From: CAVPLM01 sp963713545
GTDB lineage: Bacteria; Actinomycetota; Thermoleophilia; RBG-16-64-13
NCBI GenBank assembly: GCA_963713545.1
Contig: CAVQME010000001.1
Span: 62,001 to 126,000 of the forward strand
Reading direction: 5' to 3'
Length of the DNA stretch: 64,000 nt
Shown: positions 16,696 through 25,167 of the stretch, in pieces
Position numbering within the stretch: position 1 is the first letter of the stretch
Layout: every line of letters starts with the position of its first letter
Notes under the pieces: model-generated
Seen by the model: the letters and a program-made list of their open reading frames with translations, nothing else
Databases searched by the model: none
What the model was told of the DNA's origin: nothing
Translations under genes and position numbers: made by a program

Positions 16696-18459
16696 TCGAG
16701 CTCCTCTGGCCTATCACCGGGTCCGGCCGGCTGAGCGACCGCAGGGGACCTGGACGGAGCCGCGGAAGGAAGGGCCGCCGTGGACGTGACAGGAGCCCCA
16801 GGCACGGGCTCGGTGGGGGCCGCAGGCACGGGCTCGGTGGGGCCCGCCGGGATCCTTGTCTGGAGCGCGGCGGCGCTAGGGGGCACGGCCGGCCTGCGCA
16901 TCGGCGCATCCACTCCTTGAGGCCGGTCCCCGGCATCCAATTCATCGGAAGACCGGGCGCCGATGCCACGCGGGGGCCTGCCGGCCCCCTTGCCGTTCTT
17001 CTCCGGGTAGCGGATCCGCTGGCCCAGGAGCCCGAGCAGACTCTGGTCAAACGACTGCTCGATCTTGTGCAAGTCGCCCTGCGTGAGATCGGACTCGTCA
17101 AGCTGGCCGTCGAGGATCTTCTGCCGGATTATCTCCTGGATCAGCCCTTGGATCTTGCGGCGCGTAGGGTACTCGCGATTCTCCATTTCCCGCGCTGCCG
17201 CTTCCACGCTGTCGGCCAGCATGATAATGGTCGCCTCTTTCGAGCGAGGTTTCTGCTCCTCGTAGCGGTAGCTCTCCTCGTAGACCTGGTCTCTCGCGCC
17301 TTCCTGGGCCTTGTGATAGAAGTAGGCGAGCACGGAGGTCCCGTGGTGCTGCTTGATGATATCCACCACCGGCGCCGGCAGCCCGTAGACCTTGCCCAGA
17401 TCCTCCCCATCGCGGACGTGGGCAGTGATCGCAAGTTTGGAGAGGCTGGGACTCAGGTAGTCATGGGGATTGTCCGAGTAGAGAGGGGTCTGGTTCTCGT
17501 AGAAATACTCCGGACGGACCGTCTTGCCGATGTCATGGTAGTAAGCTCCAACCTTGGTGAGAAGCGAGTCGGCCCCTATTGCCTCGGCTGCTGCCTCTCC
17601 CAAATAGCCCATGTTCATGCTGTGCCTGTACGTACCAGGCGCGACCTGCATCAGCTTCTTGAGCAAAGGGTGAGCGAGATTCGACAGTTCGAGCAAACGC
17701 AAAGGCGTTGTGAGATTGAATACCGTCTCCAGAATCTGGAGTACGACCATCGCAAGAACACCTGCCAAGAACCCGTTTGCGAGACCCCAGGCACTGGCCT
17801 TCAAGAGCGTCACCGAGCGAGGCCTCGCCGAACATCTCGACACTGAAGATGGTCAGAGCCGCCAACCCCATGGCGGCAGCGCCGGCCCCCAGTATTGCCT
17901 GCCGGGTCGCGACCCGCGACACCAGATACAGCGACAGCGCTCCCACCACCAGCGCGACCAGCGCGTAGCGCATGCCGAGATCGGTGAGCAGCCCGATATT
18001 GAGCGACGTGAGGGAAACGAGTAGGAGCGCGCTGCGCGCGTTCAGGATGACGGTTACCACCATTCCTAGAGCGGCGACGGGGATGATGTACGCCGATATG
18101 GGGGGAATGATCAGAAGCCGCGACACCAGCGTGGCGCCCACCAACAGAATAACGAGCGCCAAAAGCAGGTTGTTGTCCACCCGAGGGGACTTGTTGAAAC
18201 GATACAAAAGGAGCGACAACGTGGCCGCTTCCAACACCGTGATCAGGAAGACACCCAAGTAGATCTGCCATCCGGAACGGGCGACAGCGCCTTCCTCCAC
18301 AGTCTGCAACCCAGGAATGAAGGCGGAGGAGATGATGATGGTCACGCTGACGACGAAGCAGGAAAGCAGGACCAGTTCGAACCGTCGCCGGTCGCGCTTC
18401 TCTATCCACTCCCTGTACTCTGCCAGCCGCTCGCGCAGCCGGAGACCAAATCGGTCCAT
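16692..18459 (-). CDS. PgpH/YqfF-type 7TM HD phosphohydrolase, frameshifted in this sequence
   Basis: The upstream frame (18459 to about 17810) encodes a cytoplasmic N terminus, TM1 and a seven-TM bundle with IIPVAALGMVVTVILNARSALLL. The other frame (about 17830 to 16692) gives the last TM helices, then an HD domain (YRHSMNMG, YYHDIGK, HHGTSVLAYF) and a Pro-rich tail with repeated TEPVPAAP units. The frames meet at about 17795-17820. Total length is one base over a multiple of three, consistent with a single extra base and a 588-residue protein. PgpH proteins degrade cyclic di-AMP. Unlike typical ones, this protein has only about 15 residues after TM1 instead of the large extracellular 7TMR-HDED domain. 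Confidence 0.85.
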
Positions 18460-18476
18460 GCGATGGTGGGCGGCGT

Positions 18477-19526
18477 CTACGAACCGGCCGCGGCGCCGCT
18501 CCTCCGGCCGCCATGACGTCGGTTGTCCGCCCCGCGGGCTGTGGCTTTGCGGGCCGGCTGGTGCTCTTCGCCGTACTTCTTGTATGCCGACACGATGTCT
18601 TGCACGAGCTTGTGGCGCACCACGTCCTGACTATCGAAGTAGACGAAGGCGATGTCCGGAATACTGGCCAGCACTTCGCGCACGTTGACCAAGCCGGAGT
18701 GCTGGCCGCGAGGCAGATCGATCTGCGTGATGTCGCCCGTGACCACCATCTTCGCTCCGAAACCCAGACGGGTGAGGAACATCTTCATCTGCTCGGGACT
18801 CGTGTTCTGCGCCTCGTCCAGGATGATCAGCGAATCGTTGAGCGTGCGGCCCCGCATGTATGCGAGGGGAGCCACTTCGATCGTCCCTCGCTGCAGGTGG
18901 TCGGTCAGGCCGTCGGTGTCCATCATGTCGTAGAGCGCATCGAAGAGAGGCCGAAGATAGGGGTCCACCTTCTCCATCAGCCCCCCGGGGAGGAAGCCGA
19001 GCTTCTCCCCTGCCTCGACGGCTGGGCGAGTAAGGATGATGCGGGCCACGGCACCGGTCAGCAGCGCGGACGTGGCCATGGCCATGGCCAGATAGGTCTT
19101 GCCGGTACCGGCCGGTCCGATCCCGAAGGTGATGGTGTTGTTGCGTATTGCGTCGACATATGCCTTCTGGTTGACGGTCTTGGGCCGGATGCGCCTGCCC
19201 CGGTGCTCCAGGATGACATCGCTGACGATGTTGTTGAGGTCCTTGGCCCAGCCAGGATCGCCGGTGCTGAGCGAAGCGGCCAGTTCAAGAGTTGAACGGT
19301 CGAGTCCCTGGCCGGAGCGGAGTAACAGCAGCAGTTCCTCAACGAGCAACTCCCCCCGCTCCACCTCGGCAGCCTCACCCTCGAGAGTGAGCTGGTTACC
19401 CCGCAGGCTGATGTCGCACTGAAGCAGGTCCTCGAGGGTGCGCAGATAGGTGTCGTGCTCCCCGACGAGCAGCGCCGCCGCCCGATTGTCGAGGTCGATC
19501 TGCTTAATGGAGCCGTGCGGGCTCAC
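18477..19526 (-). CDS. phoH: PhoH-like ATPase
   Basis: The 349-residue protein has an N-terminal KH-like region and a PhoH ATPase domain with Walker A GPAGTGKTYLA (about 136-146) and Walker B SLIILDEAQN. GTG 19526 is chosen because a GGGGGGAGG run lies 6 nt upstream; the frame extends to 19583 without family similarity. A basic Arg/Lys/Gly-rich tail ends the protein. It leads the pgpH-ybeY-dgkA cluster, a conserved RNA-metabolism neighbourhood. Confidence 0.92.
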   Translation of the reverse strand: MSPHGSIKQIDLDNRAAALLVGEHDTYLRTLEDLLQCDISLRGNQLTLEGEAAEVERGELLVEELLLLLRSGQGLDRSTLELAASLSTGDPGWAKDLNNIVSDVILEHRGRRIRPKTVNQKAYVDAIRNNTITFGIGPAGTGKTYLAMAMATSALLTGAVARIILTRPAVEAGEKLGFLPGGLMEKVDPYLRPLFDALYDMMDTDGLTDHLQRGTIEVAPLAYMRGRTLNDSLIILDEAQNTSPEQMKMFLTRLGFGAKMVVTGDITQIDLPRGQHSGLVNVREVLASIPDIAFVYFDSQDVVRHKLVQDIVSAYKKYGEEHQPARKATARGADNRRHGGRRSGAAAGS

Positions 19527-19579
19527 GCCGCCCCTCCCCCCATGACCGTCCGTGACCCCATAGAGGCCCCCACCCCGCT

Positions 19580-20026
19580 TCACGCGGATAGACGCTCCTT
19601 GACCAGACGAGATGCCACCTTGCCGTCGACGCGGACGCCACCCTTGGCCATGACCGAGGCCATGACCTTCCCCATATCGCGCACGGATGTGGCTCCGGTC
19701 TCAGTGATGGCCTGCTCGACGAGACCGGCCAACTCTGTCTCATCCATCTGCTTGGGCAGCAGCCCCTCGATGATCTGAGTAGCGAATTCCTCATGGGCGA
19801 TGAGATCTTCGCGCCCGCCCGCCCTGAAAGCCTCGATAGACTCCTGGCGGCGTTTGAGCTCACGCCTGAGGACGAGAAGCTCTGCAGCTTCGTCCAACTC
19901 CTGGCCGGCCTGCTTGGCTTCCTTCTGCAACTCGCAGACGATCATGCGAAGAGCAGCGACCCGTTCCTTGTCGCCGGCCTTGAGAGCCGCGTTGACCGAC
20001 TCCTGTAGGCTCGAGAGCATGCTCAC
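19580..20026 (-). CDS. GatB/YqeY domain protein
   Basis: The 148-residue protein matches YqeY throughout: N-terminal LQESVNAALKAGDKERVAALRMI, central LLPKQMDETEL, and C-terminal MGKVMASVMAKGGVRVDGKVAS. The fold resembles the tRNA-recognition tail of GatB. The family function is not settled. The start overlaps the HIT stop as GTGA (ATG 20020 is an alternative), indicating coupling to the HIT gene. Confidence 0.92.
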   Translation of the reverse strand: MSMLSSLQESVNAALKAGDKERVAALRMIVCELQKEAKQAGQELDEAAELLVLRRELKRRQESIEAFRAGGREDLIAHEEFATQIIEGLLPKQMDETELAGLVEQAITETGATSVRDMGKVMASVMAKGGVRVDGKVASRLVKERLSA

Positions 20027-20367
20027 CGGAAATCACCCAAGTCTTCCCCGCCGAGGATGTGAAAATGCAGGTGCTGTACTTCCTGCCCGCCATCGGGGCC
20101 GACGTTGACCAATGCCCGGTATCCACTCTCGCTTATGCCCAGCAAGGCGGCCACGCGAACGATGAACTGAAGAAGCGACTGTCCCTCGCAGTTCTTCCAG
20201 CGATGATCCACATCGTTCAGCGACACGATGTGCTCGCGGGGCACGACCAGCACATGTTGAGGGGCTTTCGGATTGATGTCGCGGAAAGCGACGAAAGTAT
20301 CGTCCTCAAGGACTCTGTCGCTCGGTATATCCCCGCGTGCGATCTTGCAGAAAAGGCAGTCATCCAT
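20023..20367 (-). CDS. HIT-family nucleotide hydrolase (HinT-like)
   Basis: The 114-residue protein starts with the zinc-type CLFCKIARGDIPS and has the catalytic triad HLHFHIL near residue 99. HinT proteins hydrolyse purine nucleoside phosphoramidates. The ATG lies only 8 nt after a consensus TATAAT, so the message is probably leaderless. It is first in an operon with yqeY. Confidence 0.93.
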   Translation of the reverse strand: MDDCLFCKIARGDIPSDRVLEDDTFVAFRDINPKAPQHVLVVPREHIVSLNDVDHRWKNCEGQSLLQFIVRVAALLGISESGYRALVNVGPDGGQEVQHLHFHILGGEDLGDFR

Positions 20368-20375
20368 GGCCCGTG

Positions 20376-20381
20376 ATTATA
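20376..20381 (-). promoter_or_regulatory. -10 element of a probably leaderless HIT transcript
   Basis: A perfect TATAAT (minus strand, in TAGTATAAT) ends 8 nt before the HIT ATG. This is the normal distance from -10 to the transcription start, so transcription should begin at or next to the start codon. No Shine-Dalgarno or good -35 is seen. Confidence 0.6.
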
Positions 20382-20559
20382 CTACCAATCAGGCCCTGCT
20401 CCTCCGCGACCTGACGGACTATGCCGCAAACCCGGTCAATCCGGGGGCGTCCTCCCGCCGCATAAGAACGCAGATTGCGCCCGCTGCTGCCCCGTTACGG
20501 ACCGGCCGTTAGCAAACCGTTAGCAGAATCGGCGCCCCGGCGGCAAGGCTTGGTGCGGA

Positions 20560-20790
20560 TCAGGAAGCCTTGCGCTCCAGTTTCTCCGCGATCCACACCT
20601 TGATCACGGACTGCCGAGTGACCCCAAGCCGCTTGGCCTCGCGATCGAGCGAATCGACCATCCATGAGGGGAAGTCGACGTTGACACGGCGCGGAGTCTG
20701 GTTGGGACGGGTTGTGCCGGACAGGTCGAGGTCATCGATGATGTCCTCGACACCCTCGTCGAACTTCTTGTCGAAATCAGTCGCCTTCAT
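20560..20790 (-). CDS. brnA: BrnA-family antitoxin
   Basis: The 76-residue protein has an acidic N terminus (DFDKKFDEGVEDI) followed by a ribbon-helix-helix domain, RRVNVDFPSWMVDSLDREAKRLGVTRQSVIKVWIAEKL, typical of BrnA. It overlaps the 3' end of brnT by 14 nt, the usual toxin-first BrnT/BrnA order. It would neutralise BrnT and bind the operator upstream of brnT. A 9-bp direct repeat (20506-20514, 20517-20525) lies beyond its stop. Confidence 0.9.
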   Translation of the reverse strand: MKATDFDKKFDEGVEDIIDDLDLSGTTRPNQTPRRVNVDFPSWMVDSLDREAKRLGVTRQSVIKVWIAEKLERKAS

Positions 20791-21040
20791 AGATCGCGAC
20801 CTCCTTTGCCCGAGAGCGCCTCACTGAAACGATTCGGGTGCGGCCTTCGCGGTGAGTAATGACCGCCGAGTAGTGCTTGCTCCCGATGGCGCCGATGACG
20901 AGCGAGCGCGGCTCGTCCACCGTCTTCGCCGGGATCTCGATCAGAAACTCATCGAGCCACAACTCCTGGGCCGCTAAGAAGTCGATGCCGTGCTTGGCCG
21001 CGTTCGCATCCGACTTCGCTTGATCGAACTCGAACTCCAC
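20777..21040 (-). CDS. brnT: BrnT-family ribonuclease toxin
   Basis: The 87-residue protein matches BrnT throughout: EFDQAKSDANAAKHGIDF, PRSLVIGAIG, and the C-terminal TRIVSVRRSRAKEVAIYE with conserved Arg residues. BrnT is a RelE-fold ribonuclease that arrests growth until bound by BrnA. It starts at GTG with GAGGGG about 7 nt upstream. The pair stands alone between rsmE and the HIT operon, with its own promoter. Confidence 0.92.
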   Translation of the reverse strand: MEFEFDQAKSDANAAKHGIDFLAAQELWLDEFLIEIPAKTVDEPRSLVIGAIGSKHYSAVITHREGRTRIVSVRRSRAKEVAIYEGD

Positions 21041-21067
21041 CGTGCAGCCCCTCTCTGCGCCGTTACA

Positions 21068-21103
21068 GTATAGAAACTATACCACTGTTACAGGAAGATT
21101 CAA
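21068..21103 (-). promoter_or_regulatory. Promoter and autorepression operator of brnTA
   Basis: Minus-strand -35 TTGAAT (21098-21103) and -10 TATAGT (21076-21081) are separated by 16 nt. The -10 lies inside the perfect 15-bp palindrome GTATAGAAACTATAC (21068-21082), flanked by direct repeats of TTACAG. A repressor bound here would block the promoter, as expected for BrnA. Confidence 0.65.
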
Positions 21104-21200
21104 TCCGGGATCCGGCGACCGCTGTACGCTCAACGCCCGGCGCTTCGTCTGCGCCCGAATGACTCAGTCCGCAGATGGCTCCTGAGTGGCGCTCAACGTC

Positions 21201-22130
21201 CTACCAATCCCCCAGCGCAAGCCGGGCCACGGCCACCGCCACCGGTCCCGCGGTCTCCGCGCGGAGCACGCTTCGTCCCAGTCTGACCCTCTTCGCGCCG
21301 GCGGCGCCCAGACGCTCCAACTCCTCCCCCGTCCAACCGCTCTCGGGACCGACCCAGAGGGCGAGGCGCGCCGGCCGCTCCGCGTCCCGCGCCCCCCCCG
21401 ACAGGTCTCCCCGCCCCCATGCCGCCGCCACGGCCTCGTGCAGGCCGTCGGAAGCGCCCGGCTCAAGGACCAGCGAAATCGTCTCTACGCCCAGGCGGTC
21501 TAGCGCATCATCGATCGAACCCAGCACGTCGACGGACGGCAACGCCAGTTGCTTGCTCTGTTTGGCCGCCTCCCGAACGATCCGGCGCCAGCGAGCCAAC
21601 CGAGGGCCTCGCGACGCTCCGGACCGCAGAGCCGACCCCGCGGCCGGCACGAGAAGGAAGAAGCTGGCGCCTACCTCGGTCCCCTTCTCCAGAAGGTAGT
21701 CTGTTACCGCCGGCCGGGTCATGCCCTGCACGAGGCCCACCGGTATCGCATAGGCCGCTCCCGCCTGCCTTCCCTCCAGAGGAGCGACGAGCCGGACCCT
21801 GACCCGGCCGGCCGTCGAGGTCGCGACGGCTTGGTAGGCCGCGCCGCTCGAGCCCGGCCCGGCGGGCAAAAGCACCACCTCACAGGGGTCGCCGACCCCC
21901 AGCCGCAGCACACGGACTGCGTGGTGCGAATCCTCAGGGTCGAGCGCGAGCTCGTTTCCAGAAAGGTCCACTCCCGGAGTCGCGAGCGCAGACCCCGCTG
22001 CCAGGGAACGCCCCTCGAAGGGATCCGCAGACTCTACGAAGAAGCGGGGGAGATAGCTAGGGCGTCCATCGACCCCGGAACAAGCACGCAGGTCCCCGGC
22101 GTTCGGTCGCTTGGCCCGCGAGCGCCCCAC
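21201..22130 (-). CDS. rsmE: 16S rRNA m3U1498 methyltransferase RsmE
   Basis: The 309-residue protein has an N-terminal PUA-like domain (FFVESADP, HHAVRVLRLGVGD) and a C-terminal SPOUT domain with LWVGPESGWTGEELE and LGRSVLRAETAG, the SAM-binding knot. It methylates U1498 of 16S rRNA. The GTG start gives about 25 extra N-terminal residues; no better start exists in frame. It follows ctpA by 13 nt. Confidence 0.93.
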   Translation of the reverse strand: MGRSRAKRPNAGDLRACSGVDGRPSYLPRFFVESADPFEGRSLAAGSALATPGVDLSGNELALDPEDSHHAVRVLRLGVGDPCEVVLLPAGPGSSGAAYQAVATSTAGRVRVRLVAPLEGRQAGAAYAIPVGLVQGMTRPAVTDYLLEKGTEVGASFFLLVPAAGSALRSGASRGPRLARWRRIVREAAKQSKQLALPSVDVLGSIDDALDRLGVETISLVLEPGASDGLHEAVAAAWGRGDLSGGARDAERPARLALWVGPESGWTGEELERLGAAGAKRVRLGRSVLRAETAGPVAVAVARLALGDW

Positions 22131-22143
22131 TTCAGCCCCGTGA

Positions 22144-23469
22144 TCAGGGCGCGGCAGTCGTAGAGCCGGCGATCAGCTCCTCGGCTGCCTGCAATCCCTC
22201 GTCGACCTCGGTCGCGGGATCGTCGGGAGCCGCCACATCCGGGATGATGCCGGTCTCGTTTATGTCCCGGCCATCCGGTGTGAAGTAGACGGCTATCGTC
22301 ACTTTCAAGGCTCCACCGTTGCTGAGCGGCATGATGCTCTGGACCAGGCCCTTACTGAAAGTGGTCTCCCCCACGATGGTGGCCCGCTCGTGGTCCTGCA
22401 ACGCCCCGGAAACGATCTCCGAGGAGCTGGCGGTGAACTCGTCGACGAGGACGATGACGGGAATATCTGTGTAGGCCCCCCCCTCAGCGTACCTGACCTC
22501 CTTCGGAACGTGCAGCCCTTCCTCGGAGACCACTACTTCACCCTCTGGAACGAAGATGCTGGCCACACTCACCGCCTCATTCAGCCACCCACCGAGGTTG
22601 CCGCGCAGGTCCAGGATGATCGCGCTCACGCCGTCGCTCTTGATGGCCCGCTCTACCTCGGCTCGGAGCTGAGCCGCTGAGTTGTCATAGAAGTTGAAGA
22701 GGCTTATAAGCGCGACCTTCTCACCATCTACGTCGAGCATCTCAGACTCCACTGCTGGGATCTCGATGGTCTTGCGGGCGAGCGTGTAGTCCGTGGTCTC
22801 CCCCCCTGAGGGGAGCTTCGACAGATCGGCCGTGGGCGCGGCGGCGGGTTCCTCGGTGTCCTGTCCCCCGTCCTCGTTCGCGGCGACCGTCGTTGTCGTA
22901 GTCGGAGCGGGCGGCCGATACATGGTCAAGGTGACCGTCGTGCCTTCAGGGCCCTTGATCCCAGCGACCACCTGGTCGAGGTCCTCGCCATCTGTCGAAA
23001 CCCCGTCGACCGCCAGGATTATGTCCCCTCGTACGATGCCCGCCAGCTCAGCGGGGCTCCCCTTGAACGTGGAGACGACCGTGACGAGGTCGTCGCTCAT
23101 CTCAACGACCATGCCCACTCCACTGTACTCTCCGGACGTACGTTGCATATACAGAGCGTACGTCTCGGGGTCCCAGTAGACCGTGTAATCGTCCCCCAAT
23201 CCGGCCACCATGCCATCTATGGCATCGTTTTCGAGCTCCGCTGCATCGAAAGGCTTGTAGAAGTTGGACTCGAGCTTCTCCAGCACCTCCTGCTGGAGGG
23301 CGAAATCCTCGCCGGAGCCGCTCGAACCGAAGAAGCTGCCGGGCAGAACGTTGCGCAGCGCCCCGCGGACATCGGGGTTGAGTCCCACGAGGACCCCACC
23401 CGAGACCAGGAGGATGGCGGCCACCAGGCCGGCCACCGCCAACAGTACTGTCTTGGCAGTCTTGGACAT
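22144..23469 (-). CDS. ctpA: S41-family C-terminal processing peptidase
   Basis: The 441-residue protein has an N-terminal membrane anchor (about 7-28), a PDZ domain (about 115-185), a Pro/Thr-rich insertion (PPAPTTTTTVAANEDGG, about 185-215), and the S41 domain with the catalytic Ser in DEFTASSSEI and Lys in TFSKGLVQS. It is an exported tail-specific protease. The start has GAGG 6 nt upstream. It follows ftsX, a common arrangement in Actinomycetota and Firmicutes. Confidence 0.93.
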   Translation of the reverse strand: MSKTAKTVLLAVAGLVAAILLVSGGVLVGLNPDVRGALRNVLPGSFFGSSGSGEDFALQQEVLEKLESNFYKPFDAAELENDAIDGMVAGLGDDYTVYWDPETYALYMQRTSGEYSGVGMVVEMSDDLVTVVSTFKGSPAELAGIVRGDIILAVDGVSTDGEDLDQVVAGIKGPEGTTVTLTMYRPPAPTTTTTVAANEDGGQDTEEPAAAPTADLSKLPSGGETTDYTLARKTIEIPAVESEMLDVDGEKVALISLFNFYDNSAAQLRAEVERAIKSDGVSAIILDLRGNLGGWLNEAVSVASIFVPEGEVVVSEEGLHVPKEVRYAEGGAYTDIPVIVLVDEFTASSSEIVSGALQDHERATIVGETTFSKGLVQSIMPLSNGGALKVTIAVYFTPDGRDINETGIIPDVAAPDDPATEVDEGLQAAEELIAGSTTAAP

Positions 23470-23520
23470 GCTCTACCTCGCTAAGCTCTCGCGGAATCTA
23501 AAGGATGGTCGTGCGCCGGC

Positions 23521-24405
23521 TCAGACCTTGAGGAAGCGCCGGAGCCCGATACCCGAACCGGCCGCCCCGATCACCACCCCCACAGCGAGCAGGATGACGA
23601 CGACCAGGACGTACGGCACCGCGTCGAGAGGGACGGACATGAAGGGCAGGCTGTCCCGGATCTTGTCGACGAGGTAGGCATTGAGAGCCAGAACCACGGC
23701 GGCGGCGACCGCCGCGCCGAGGAAGCCCACCGTCACCCCCTCGATCACGAAGGGCCAGCGGATGAACCAGTTGGTCGCCCCCACCAACTTCATGATCTCC
23801 ACTTCCCGCTTGCGGGCGAAGATCGAGAGGCGGATGGTGTTGGAGATGAGCAGAATGGCAACGATGCCCAGCAGGATGATGAAGATGAGCATGAAGTTCC
23901 GCGCCTGGGAGGTGAAGGCGAAGAGCTTGTCCGCTATCTCCTTGCCGTACCTGACCTCGTCGACGATCGGGTCGCCTTCGAACCGCGCCGCGATCTCGTC
24001 CACCGTCTGTGGATCTACGAGAGCGATCTCGAAGGAAGCCGGCAAGGGGTTGCTTTTGAGGTTCTCGAGGATCTCAGGATTGTCTTTGAAATCCTCCTTG
24101 AGGCTCTCGAGTGCGTCGACCTTGCTCACATAGACCACGCTCTTGACCTCCGGCCAGCTCGTGATCTCCGCTGTCATCTCCTTGACCGCGGTGGCATCGG
24201 GATCGGGATCGGCGACCAGGTAGACGGTGATCTCGACCTTCTGTTCCACTTCCTGGAGAAGGGCATCGGAGGTGTAGACGAACACCAGCACCCCGCCCAG
24301 CACCACGATCGACAGAAAGACCGTCACCAGAGCGGCGATGGTCATGAAGTAGTTGCGTCTCAAGGACCCGAAGGCTTCCTTGAAGAAGAAGCTAATCCTC
24401 CCCAT
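23521..24405 (-). CDS. ftsX: Cell-division protein FtsX
   Basis: The 294-residue protein has four TM segments: one near 20-42, an extracellular domain (about 45-170), then three C-terminal TM helices in an FtsX/MacB domain with RKREVEIMKLVGATNWFIRWPF. It forms the membrane part of FtsEX, which regulates peptidoglycan hydrolases at the septum. It overlaps the ftsE 3' end by 14 nt. Confidence 0.95.
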   Translation of the reverse strand: MGRISFFFKEAFGSLRRNYFMTIAALVTVFLSIVVLGGVLVFVYTSDALLQEVEQKVEITVYLVADPDPDATAVKEMTAEITSWPEVKSVVYVSKVDALESLKEDFKDNPEILENLKSNPLPASFEIALVDPQTVDEIAARFEGDPIVDEVRYGKEIADKLFAFTSQARNFMLIFIILLGIVAILLISNTIRLSIFARKREVEIMKLVGATNWFIRWPFVIEGVTVGFLGAAVAAAVVLALNAYLVDKIRDSLPFMSVPLDAVPYVLVVVILLAVGVVIGAAGSGIGLRRFLKV

Positions 24406-25075
24406 AGCCGCCTCGACTCTGGTCGCGCACCACTCTCCCCGCGTCGAGCGCGACCACGCGGCGGCGCATGCGGTCGACCATCTCCCGGTCGTGCGTAGCC
24501 ATCAGCACGGTGGTGCCGGTCTTGTTGATGCGGTACAGCAGCTGCATGATCCCCATAGACGTATCGGGATCGAGGTTGCCGGTCGGCTCGTCGGCGATGA
24601 GTAGAGGAGGATGATTCACGAAGGCCCGGGCTATCGACACCCGCTGCTGCTCGCCACCGGAGAGCTCGTTGGGGTAGCTGTTGGCCTTGTGACCCAGGCC
24701 TACGAGGGAAAGGATCTCGCTCGCCTTCTTCTTGGAAGCGCTCGTTGCACTGCCCGTCACCACCAGGGCGTACATGATGTTGTCGAAGGCCGTCTTGTTA
24801 GGGAGGAGCTTGAAATCCTGGAAGACGCAGCCGATGTTGCGCCGCAGGTATGGGACCTTCCATCTCCGCAGGGTGGCCAGATCGCGGCCGCCTACCGAGA
24901 CACGGCCCCGGTCGGGCTCCAATTCGCGGATGAGCAGACGGATGAAAGTGGATTTACCCGAGCCCGAAGGCCCCACGAGAAAAACGAACTCCCCCTTCTC
25001 GATGTGAAGACTGACCTTCTCCAGACCGACGGTGCTGGGGGGGTAGATCTTGGTGACGTCTTCGAACTTGATCAC
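24392..25075 (-). CDS. ftsE: Cell-division ATP-binding protein FtsE
   Basis: The 227-residue ABC ATPase has Walker A GPSGSGKSTF (about 36-45), Q-loop GCVFQDFKLLP, signature LSGGEQQR, and Walker B LLIADEPTGNLD. VTKIYPPSTVGLEKVSL at the N terminus is typical of FtsE. It pairs with FtsX. Starts at GTG 25075. Confidence 0.95.
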   Translation of the reverse strand: MIKFEDVTKIYPPSTVGLEKVSLHIEKGEFVFLVGPSGSGKSTFIRLLIRELEPDRGRVSVGGRDLATLRRWKVPYLRRNIGCVFQDFKLLPNKTAFDNIMYALVVTGSATSASKKKASEILSLVGLGHKANSYPNELSGGEQQRVSIARAFVNHPPLLIADEPTGNLDPDTSMGIMQLLYRINKTGTTVLMATHDREMVDRMRRRVVALDAGRVVRDQSRGGYGED

Positions 25076-25167
25076 GTGATACCTTCAACCTCCGTTACTG
25101 GGGCATCTTGAGGGTATTCTGCAAAGCCCCAAGAAAGCCTCCGTGCCTACACGTGCGGTCGCGTTGA

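Noticed and set aside
20391..20512. Small open frame between HIT and brnA on the plus strand
   Set aside because: It has no ribosome binding site, no similarity, and overlaps the HIT promoter region. It is treated as intergenic.
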